Shown here: piece by piece, positions 1 through 6,474 of the stretch
How the letters are laid out: every line of letters begins with the position of its first letter
How positions within the stretch are numbered: position 1 is the first letter of the stretch
NCBI GenBank assembly: GCA_039714435.1
Contig: JBDLJJ010000138.1
Coordinates: forward strand, 1-6,474
Reading direction: 5' to 3'
Origin: JAZDDE01 sp039714435
GTDB lineage: Bacteria > Gemmatimonadota > Gemmatimonadetes > Palauibacterales > Palauibacteraceae
DNA length: 6,474 bases
Notes under the pieces: generated by a model
Databases searched by the model: none
Seen by the model: only the letters and a program-made list of their open reading frames with translations
Told to the model about the DNA's origin: nothing
Position numbers and translations under genes: made by a program

Positions 1-8
1 TGGACTAA
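1..8 (+). CDS. possible last codons of the upstream gene (expected atpH, delta subunit), partial
   Basis: A GAC codon followed by TAA (6-8) is the only in-frame stop just before atpA. A stop 4 nt before the atpA start fits the tightly packed bacterial order atpBEFHAGDC, in which the delta subunit gene precedes atpA. Only two codons are visible, so the identity rests entirely on expected gene order and the call is weak. Confidence 0.25.
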
Positions 9-12
9 ACAC

Positions 13-1602
13 ATGCCGACGTCAGACGCTACGCTGCGAGCCAGCGAAATAAAGAAAGCCCTGCTCGATCAGATCGATCGCTACGAGGACGACCTTCAGT
101 TGGAAGAAGTCGGACAGGTTCTCGAAGTGAAAGACGGGATCGCGCGCATCTGGGGGCTATCGTCAGCCGTAGCCAGTGAAATGCTGGAGATCGAGTCTTC
201 GGAGACCGGGGAGCTGGTGACGGCCCTGGCCCTCAATCTAGAAGAGGACAACATCGGCGCCGTCATTTTGGGCAACTATCTGCAGCTCAAGGAAGGGGAC
301 GCGGTCCGCAGAACCGGCCGCGTGTTGGAGGTGCCGGCGGGACCTGACTTTCTGGGCCGGGTGGTCAGCCCTCTGGGCGAGGCGCGTGACGGCAAAGGTT
401 CGCTCAAGTCGGCCCGCAGCATGAAGGTTGACCGCAAGGCGCCGGGCATCGTGTACCGGCAGGGCGTGAACGAGCCCCTGCAGACAGGACTGAAGGCCAT
501 CGATTCGATGATTCCGATCGGCCGAGGCCAGCGCGAGCTCATCATCGGCGACCGCGGTACCGGCAAGACGGCCATCGCCCTCGATGCGATTATCAACCAG
601 AAGGGCGGCGATGTGGTCTGTGTGTACGTGGCCATAGGACAGAAGGCGTCGACGGTCGCGTCTGTCGTAGAGCGGCTGCGCGAAGAGGGCGCCCTGGACT
701 ACACGATCGTGGTGGCAGCCAACGCCTCCGATCCGGCCACGCTTCAGTACATTGCGCCATACTCAGGCTGCGCCATGGCCGAATACTTCATGTATGTCGA
801 GGGCCGGGCCACACTGGTCATCTACGACGATCTGTCCAAGCAGGCCGACGCCTACCGCGAGATCTCTCTCGTCCTGCGCCGGCCTCCCGGCCGGGAAGCC
901 TACCCGGGCGACGTGTTCTATCTGCACAGCCGGCTGCTGGAGAGAGCCGCCAAGCTGTCGGAGGACGCCGACGTGACGGCCTCCCACCCCGACATCGAGA
1001 AGCCCGGCGGCTCGCTGACCGCGCTGCCCGTCATTCAGACACAGGCCGGAGACGTGTCGGCCTACATCCCGACCAACGTGATCTCGATTACGGACGGGCA
1101 GATTTTTCTGGAGAGCGACTTGTTTTATTCCGGGGTGCGGCCGGCGGTGAACGCTGGGATTTCGGTGTCCCGGGTCGGCGGCGCGGCTCAGATCAAGGCC
1201 ATGAAAGGCGTTGCCGGGCGGCTCCGCCTGGACCTGGCACAGTTCCGCGAACTGGAAGCGTTCGCCCAGTTCGGCTCGGAACTGGATCCCGCCACGCAGC
1301 GCCAGCTCGCCAGAGGCGAACGGACGGTAGAGATCCTCAAGCAGGGTCAGTACAGGCCTCTGCCGGTAGAGGAGCAGGTGATGGAGATCTACGCCGTCAC
1401 GCAGGGCTACCTGGACGACTTCGAGACTCGCGAGATACGTCGCTGGGGAGAGAGCTTCCGGGAGTACATGCGCTCGGCGCACCCGGCGGTGGGTGAGGCG
1501 ATTCGGGGCGAGAAGGTTATCAGCGATGAGACCGATGCTTCGCTTCGGGCCGCGATCGAAGCCCACAAGCAGCTCTTCCGGTCGGACACCGCAGACTTCT
1601 AG
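13..1602 (+). CDS. atpA: F1F0 ATP synthase subunit alpha
   Basis: The 529-aa alpha subunit is one of the three non-catalytic subunits of the cytoplasmic F1 hexamer, which interconverts ADP+Pi and ATP as gamma rotates. The order is canonical: an N-terminal beta-barrel with VKDGIARIWGL (about 39-49), then a P-loop GDRGTGKT at 179-186 with Lys185. These are followed by RRPPGREAYPGDVFYLHSR, VISITDGQIFLE, and NAGISVSRVGGAAQ with the arginine finger at Arg387. The helical C-terminal domain is complete, and the length is slightly above the roughly 513 aa of E. coli. One oddity is Gly182 where E. coli and mitochondrial alpha have Gln in GDRQTGKT. The ATG at 13 gives the usual N-terminus, but no Shine-Dalgarno is visible in the 12 nt before it. 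The frame stays open to the window edge, so an upstream start cannot be excluded. The stop lies 2 nt before atpG. Confidence 0.98.
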   Translation: MPTSDATLRASEIKKALLDQIDRYEDDLQLEEVGQVLEVKDGIARIWGLSSAVASEMLEIESSETGELVTALALNLEEDNIGAVILGNYLQLKEGDAVRRTGRVLEVPAGPDFLGRVVSPLGEARDGKGSLKSARSMKVDRKAPGIVYRQGVNEPLQTGLKAIDSMIPIGRGQRELIIGDRGTGKTAIALDAIINQKGGDVVCVYVAIGQKASTVASVVERLREEGALDYTIVVAANASDPATLQYIAPYSGCAMAEYFMYVEGRATLVIYDDLSKQADAYREISLVLRRPPGREAYPGDVFYLHSRLLERAAKLSEDADVTASHPDIEKPGGSLTALPVIQTQAGDVSAYIPTNVISITDGQIFLESDLFYSGVRPAVNAGISVSRVGGAAQIKAMKGVAGRLRLDLAQFRELEAFAQFGSELDPATQRQLARGERTVEILKQGQYRPLPVEEQVMEIYAVTQGYLDDFETREIRRWGESFREYMRSAHPAVGEAIRGEKVISDETDASLRAAIEAHKQLFRSDTADF

Positions 1603-1604
1603 AC

Positions 1605-2471
1605 ATGGCCAAAGCACGCGACATCGGGCGGCGGATGAAATCCGTCCAGAGCACGAAGAAGATCACACGCACGATGGAGATGGTCGCCACCTCCAAGCTG
1701 CGCCGGGCCCAGGAGCGTGTGCGCCAGGCTCGGCCGTACGCCGAGCGGCTGACGAGCGTGATCGCCAGCCTGATCGATCCGCAGCTAATCGAGATCGAGC
1801 CCATCCTGCGCCAGCCGGACCGGATTCGGCGGGCCGCCGTGCTGCTCCTGACCAGCAACCGCGGCCTGTGCGGCGGTTTCAACGTCAACCTCATCCGGAA
1901 GACAAGGGACCTCATGTCCCGCCTGGAGGAGTCAGACGTCGATGTCGAGCTGCACGTAGTCGGGAAGAAGGGCATCAGCTACTTCCGCTTCCGGCAGGTC
2001 GAAATGGCTGGGAAGCACACGGACATCTCGGATCGTCCCTCTACAGAGGATGCGCGGGCACTGATCGACCCGCTCGCGGAGCGGTTCGTAGCCGGAGATC
2101 TGGACGCTGTTTACATCGTGCACGCCGAATTCCGGAGCGTCATGAGCACGCCGCCGGCGACTCGGCAGCTCCTACCGGTTCACGTGCCCGAAGAGAAGTC
2201 CGAGCGGGCGGCCAACTTCATACTTTCTCCGTCCGCCAAGGAGATTCTGGCCACGGTACTGCCGCTGTACGTGACCAACGTGACGTACCGCGGCCTGGTG
2301 GAGAGCGCCGCCGCCGAGCAGGGCGCCCGGCGGACGGCCATGAAGAGCGCCACGGACAACGCGGAAGAGTTCCTCGGCAATCTGAGGCGCGACTACAACC
2401 GCGCCCGGCAGGCGGAGATAACGCAGCAGATTTCGGAGATCATCGGAGGCGCGGAAGCGCTCACCGGATAA
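1605..2471 (+). CDS. atpG: F1F0 ATP synthase subunit gamma
   Basis: The 288-aa gamma subunit is the central rotor shaft; its asymmetric coiled coil drives conformational change in the beta subunits. Diagnostic features are the N-terminal helix with IGRRMKSVQSTKKITRTMEM (about 7-26), the Rossmann-like core signature TSNRGLCGGFN at 83-93, and the C-terminal helix RQAEITQQISEIIGGAEAL, which pairs with the N-terminal helix in the shaft. The length matches the family (about 286-290 aa) and both ends are intact. It starts 2 nt after the atpA stop with no recognisable Shine-Dalgarno, so translation is probably coupled to atpA. I see no cyanobacterial or chloroplast-type redox insertion: the protein has the plain bacterial length. 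Confidence 0.98.
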   Translation: MAKARDIGRRMKSVQSTKKITRTMEMVATSKLRRAQERVRQARPYAERLTSVIASLIDPQLIEIEPILRQPDRIRRAAVLLLTSNRGLCGGFNVNLIRKTRDLMSRLEESDVDVELHVVGKKGISYFRFRQVEMAGKHTDISDRPSTEDARALIDPLAERFVAGDLDAVYIVHAEFRSVMSTPPATRQLLPVHVPEEKSERAANFILSPSAKEILATVLPLYVTNVTYRGLVESAAAEQGARRTAMKSATDNAEEFLGNLRRDYNRARQAEITQQISEIIGGAEALTG

Positions 2472-2500
2472 GGCTATCAGGACACACCCAGCACTGTAAC

Positions 2501-2506
2501 GAGAAG
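2501..2506 (+). promoter_or_regulatory. weak ribosome binding site for atpD
   Basis: GAGAAG lies 5 nt before the ATG at 2512, inside the 40-nt atpG-atpD gap. It is a partial match to the GGAGG core. It is nevertheless the best purine-rich Shine-Dalgarno candidate in front of any of the four genes, and atpD is the one gene not touching its upstream neighbour. I see no promoter or terminator in the gap. Confidence 0.4.
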
Positions 2507-2511
2507 CTGAT

Positions 2512-3938
<1,427 letters not shown>

Positions 3939-3942
<4 letters not shown>

Positions 3943-4220
3943 GCGAAGAGTCCGCCGCTCGCCGCATGCGGGTCAGTGTCATCTCGCCGACCGAGGTCGG
4001 ATACGAGGGTGAGGCCGAGAGTGTGGTCGCGCCCGCCTTCGACGGCCGCCTCGGAATACTGTACGGACACGCCCCGATGATGGTCTTGCTGGGGACGGGT
4101 GACGTGGTGATTCGAAACGGCCAGCACACTGAGACGTTCACGGTGGCGCGCGGCTTCCTGCAGGTGGTTGATAACGAGATCTCGATCATGGCGGAGGAGG
4201 TCTCGGGCACGAACTCGTAA
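3939..4220 (+). CDS. atpC: F1F0 ATP synthase subunit epsilon, short form without the C-terminal helical domain
   Basis: Epsilon sits at the base of gamma and links the rotor to the c-ring. The sequence from VSVISPTEVGYEGEAESVV through DGRLGILYGHAPMMVLL to FTVARGFLQVVDNEISIMAEE is the N-terminal beta-sandwich domain. The protein stops there: 93 aa from the GTG at 3939, or 84 aa from the in-frame ATG at 3966, against about 130-139 aa for E. coli or Bacillus. The two C-terminal helices that form the inhibitory arm are absent. Nothing downstream in any frame resembles them, so this is a natural short form and not a frameshift. The GTG overlaps the atpD stop by 4 nt, favouring translational coupling. 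However, short epsilon homologs usually begin at the position of the ATG (MRVSVISP), so the true start is uncertain. No convincing Shine-Dalgarno precedes either start. Confidence 0.95.
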
Positions 4221-4234
4221 CTTCTTGTGGCACA

Positions 4235-4259
4235 CCGGGTTACGAACGTTGACACCCGG
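4235..4259 (+). repeat. inverted repeat CCGGGT / ACCCGG downstream of atpC
   Basis: Arms at 4235-4240 and 4254-4259 are exact complements separated by 13 nt. No T-tract follows, so this is not a standard intrinsic terminator. The repeat straddles the -35 hexamer at 4249-4254. It could be a weak operator, a 3' mRNA stabilising hairpin for the atp transcript, or chance in GC-rich DNA. Confidence 0.3.
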
Positions 4260-4277
4260 GCGCATGTCAGTTATGTT
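4249..4277 (+). promoter_or_regulatory. sigma-70 type promoter for the 23S rRNA gene
   Basis: A perfect -35 hexamer TTGACA (4249-4254) is followed by exactly 17 nt and TATGTT (4272-4277, four of six matches to TATAAT). Transcription would start near 4284-4286. No AT-rich UP element is apparent upstream. The location, between atpC and the 23S gene with no 16S gene in between, is where a dedicated 23S promoter is required if read-through from atp is not used. The call is by consensus only. Confidence 0.65.
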
Positions 4278-4283
4278 ATTTCG

Positions 4284-4303
4284 CTACCCCGAATTCGGGG
4301 TGG
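4284..4303 (+). terminator. GC-rich hairpin: boxB-like leader stem and/or atp operon terminator
   Basis: CTACCCCG and CGGGGTGG pair around an AATT loop, giving an 8-bp stem with one G-U. Its core (4286-4301) is a perfect 16-nt palindrome. T-rich sequence follows (TTTGCTTTTT, 4304-4313), which makes it a plausible intrinsic terminator for the atp operon. It also begins at the predicted start of the 23S transcript and lies just 5' of a boxA-like element, the position of boxB in rrn leaders. The two readings are not exclusive. Confidence 0.55.
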
Positions 4304-4305
4304 TT

Positions 4306-4318
4306 TGCTTTTTGACAA
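4306..4318 (+). promoter_or_regulatory. boxA-like rRNA antitermination element
   Basis: TGCTTTTTGACAA matches the E. coli rrn boxA TGCTCTTTAACAA at 11 of 13 positions, and the TTTGACAA ending resembles boxA variants of other phyla. In rRNA leaders boxA RNA recruits NusB and NusE (S10) with other Nus factors, so that polymerase elongates through long untranslated RNA. Its place 72 nt before the mature 23S end and just after a stem-loop matches the boxB-boxA order. The embedded TTGACA (4312-4317) is better explained as part of boxA than as a second -35. Confidence 0.6.
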
Positions 4319-4664
4319 AATGGAGTGGAGCGAGTGAGTAGGAAGTAGTGCGCCTGAGGAAGTCCTTTTTCTAGAAGGTTTAGAGGAGGGATCAAGCAAG
4401 TAAGGGCGTGTGGTGGATGCCTAGGCACAGGCCGGCGATGAAGGACGTGGTAAGCTGCGAAAAGCCAGGGGGAGCTGCAAGCGAGCTTTGATCCCTGGAT
4501 GTCCGAATGGGGGAACCCGGCGGGGGTAACGCTCCGTCATCCTACGGGTGAATACATAGCCTGTAGGAAGCTAACCGGGGGAACTGAAACATCTAAGTAC
4601 CCCGAGGAAAAGAAAACAACAGTGATTCCCTTAGTAGCGGCGAGCGAACGGGGAACAGCCCAAA

Positions 4665-4703
4665 CCGTATGGGCGTGATAGGCTGCAGCCGTTGCTCATA
4701 CGG
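4665..4703 (+). other. expanded variable helix in 23S domain I
   Basis: A 10-bp stem (4665-4674 with 4694-4703, one G-U) closes a 19-nt interior that contains the small palindrome GGCTGCAGCC (4681-4690). It belongs to the part where this rRNA is about 77 nt longer than E. coli, between E. coli positions of roughly 244 and 327. Other bacteria such as Bacillus also have a long version with the flanking words AGCCCAAACC and GGGGTTGTAGGAC. It is therefore ordinary length variation, not an intervening sequence. Confidence 0.7.
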
Positions 4704-5542
4704 GGTTGTAGGACCAGTCATGGAGAGACTGCAGATCTCCGAATAGATGTTGTGTGTGAGCCAAAGAGCGCTGGAAAGCGCCGCCAGAGGAGGTGACAGC
4801 CCTGTAGGCGAAGCATGCAACACTGTTTGTACTGGCACCTGAGTAGGTCGGGACACGTGAAATCCCGATTGAACCTGGCAGGACCATCTGCCAAGGCTAA
4901 ACACGAGCCTGTGACCGATAGTGAACCAGTACCGTGAGGGAAAGGTGAAAAGCACGCCGGGAGGCGGGTGAAATAGAACCTGAAACCACATGCCTACAAG
5001 CGGTGGGAGGAGAGCTTCCGTCTTCGGACAGGAGCAATCTGACCGCGTGCCTTTTGCATTATGATCCGGCGAGTTGGACCTGGCTGGCGAGGTTAAGCCG
5101 TTCTGCGGCGGAGCCGAAGCGAAAGCGAGTCTTAATAGGGCGACAAAGTCGGTCGGGCCAGACCCGAAACCAGAGTGATCTATCCATGGCCAGGCTGAAG
5201 CGAGGGTAATGCCTTGTGGAGGGCCGAACCGTTGTGGGTTGAAAACTGCTCGGATGAGCTGTGGATAGGGGTGAAAGGCCAATCAAACCTGGAGATAGCT
5301 GGTTCTCCCCGAAAGATATTTAGGTATCGCCTCTGAGTGTAGACTGCGGGAGGTAGAGCACTGGATGGACTAGGGCCCTTACCAGGGTACCAACTCCAAC
5401 CAAACTCCGAATGCCCGTCAGTTGGTCTCAGGGAGGCAGGGCGCGGGCGATAATGTTCGTGCGCGAGAGGGGAACAACCCAGACCCTCAGCTAAGGTCCC
5501 CAAGTGTATGCTAAGTGATAAAGGATGTGAATTTGCGGAGAC

Positions 5543-5601
5543 AACTGGGAGGTTGGCTTAGAAGCAGCCATTCCTTGAAAGAGTGCGTAATAGCTCACCA
5601 G
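5543..5601 (+). other. GTPase-associated centre of 23S rRNA (helices 43-44)
   Basis: The segment with GGTTGGCTTAGAAGCAGCC and GCGTAATAGCTCAC corresponds to E. coli 1051-1108, which binds L11 and contacts EF-G and EF-Tu. The thiostrepton-contact adenines are conserved: A1067 at 5560 and A1095 at 5589. This is consistent with a functional, not decayed, gene. Confidence 0.85.
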
Positions 5602-6127
5602 TCAAGCGAGTTTGCGCCGATAATGAGCGGGACTCAAGCATACCACCGAAGCTAGGGCTGCGAAGTTTTCTACGGAAAACTTTGCGGGGTAGGGGAGCGT
5701 TGCCTGTGCAACGAAGCGGAGCCGTGAGGCCTGGACAAATGCGTCCTTAGTCCGTGGAGCGCAGGGAAGTGAGAATGCCGGAATGAGTACGCGATAAACG
5801 GGGTGAGAACCCCCGTCGCCGTAAGCCCAAGGGTTCCTGAGCCATGTCGATCAGCTCAGGGTTAGTCGGCCCCTAAGGTGAGGCCGAAAGGCGTAGCCGA
5901 TGGGAAACGGGTCAAGATTCCCGTACCACGAAAGTACTGTTTGAGTCTGCGGAGGGACGCAGGAGTGACAGGTCCGCCGGGCGGTGGAGTCCGGTGTAAG
6001 GAGGTAGGCGTTTTCGGGTAGGCAAATCCGCCCGTTTAGCCGAGATCCGATGCCGAAGGAGCCATAAGGCTCCGTCAAGGGACCGTAATCTGGCTGCCGA
6101 GAAAAGCTTCGCAGACGAGGTATTTTT

Positions 6128-6159
<32 letters not shown>

Positions 6160-6429
6160 AGGCGAGAAGCCTCAGGCGCTCGAGTGAGTCTTGGTTAAGG
6201 AACTCGGCAAAATGTCCCCGTAACTTCGGGAGAAGGGGAGCCCGTAGTAGGTGAAGCTGTTAGCCAGTGGAGCCCAGGCGGGCCGCAGAGAATCGGCTCA
6301 AGCGACTGTTTATTAAAAACATAGGTGTCTGCAAAGTCGTTAAGACGACGTATAGGCACTGACGCCTGCCCGGTGCCGGAAGGTTAAGTGGACGTGTTAG
6401 CGAACTTTCGAGTGAGCGAAGCTCAGAAA

Positions 6430-6474
<45 letters not shown>

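Larger units (their letters stand above)
4284..4389 (+). other. 23S rRNA precursor leader (5' flank)
   Basis: This is the stretch between the predicted transcription start and the mature 23S 5' end. It contains the hairpin, the boxA-like element, a purine-rich segment at about 4320-4347 with repeated GAGTG/GAGCG words, and 4351-4389. The last part would be expected to pair with the 3' flank to form the processing stalk. The 3' flank lies beyond the window, so that pairing cannot be tested here. No tRNA or 16S sequence is recognisable in it. Confidence 0.55.

Noticed and set aside
763..1617. 284-aa open frame on the minus strand opposite atpA
   Set aside because: It is a shadow of a GC-rich gene: the composition is Arg/Leu/Val/Gly rich with no domain, and the + strand gene is beyond doubt.
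4312..4340. second promoter with -35 TTGACA at 4312-4317
   Set aside because: The hexamers at 16-19 nt spacing (GTGAGT, TGAGTA, GAGTAG, AGTAGG) are poor -10 elements. The TTGACA is explained as part of the boxA-like element.
4364..4378. CCTT...AAGG hairpin with T-run just before 23S as a terminator
   Set aside because: The stem is only 4 bp, the T-run lies inside the loop and not after the stem, and termination there would abolish 23S synthesis.
4643..4793. intervening sequence or insertion in 23S domain I (about 77 nt extra versus E. coli)
   Set aside because: The flanking words and fold match the long form of this variable region found in other bacteria such as Bacillus; there is no abrupt insertion boundary.
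4593..5282. 229-aa open frame on the minus strand inside the 23S gene, plus similar ones at 5180-5503 and 5851-6150
   Set aside because: They lie antisense to highly conserved rRNA helices. Such frames are a well-known source of false hypothetical or 'cell wall hydrolase' annotations; no independent start signals or families are visible.
5660..5685. strong hairpin with UACG loop (11-bp stem) as a regulatory or terminator element
   Set aside because: It is helix 45 of 23S rRNA, slightly longer than in E. coli, with a common UNCG tetraloop.

Overview
The window carries the 3' half of a bacterial F-type ATP synthase operon (atpA-atpG-atpD-atpC, all on the + strand), followed within 170 nt by the 5' two-thirds of a 23S rRNA gene, also on the + strand, which runs off the right edge. 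The protein genes are GC-rich. The alpha N-terminus, the long beta subunit, the naturally short epsilon subunit and the weak or missing Shine-Dalgarno sequences together suggest a Gemmatimonadota or wider FCB-type bacterium. That assignment comes from recalled family resemblance, not from a search, and is tentative.

Layout: 1-12 is probably the very end of the preceding gene (expected to be atpH). 13-1602 is atpA, 1605-2471 atpG, 2512-3942 atpD and 3939-4220 atpC. The spacings of 2 nt, 40 nt and a 4-nt overlap indicate one polycistronic message. 4221-4389 is intergenic and holds a good sigma-70 type promoter (4249-4277), a GC-rich hairpin at its predicted start point (4284-4303), and a boxA-like antitermination element (4306-4318). 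From about 4390 to 6474 the sequence is 23S rRNA, colinear with E. coli 23S positions 1 to 1931 and about 154 nt longer, the extra length being spread over variable helices.

Alpha and beta form the catalytic hexamer, gamma is the rotor shaft, and epsilon sits at the foot of the shaft. All catalytic motifs are intact. Epsilon lacks the C-terminal helical domain used for autoinhibition in E. coli and Bacillus.

The most notable point is genomic. No 16S rRNA or tRNA gene lies immediately upstream of the 23S gene, as it would in a classical rrn operon. The 23S gene appears unlinked from 16S and seems to have its own promoter and boxB/boxA-like leader, embedded directly behind the ATP synthase operon. 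The right edge of the window coincides with E. coli position U1931, a known group I intron insertion point, but this could be a chance contig or window boundary. I see no new multi-gene system, mobile element or CRISPR array.
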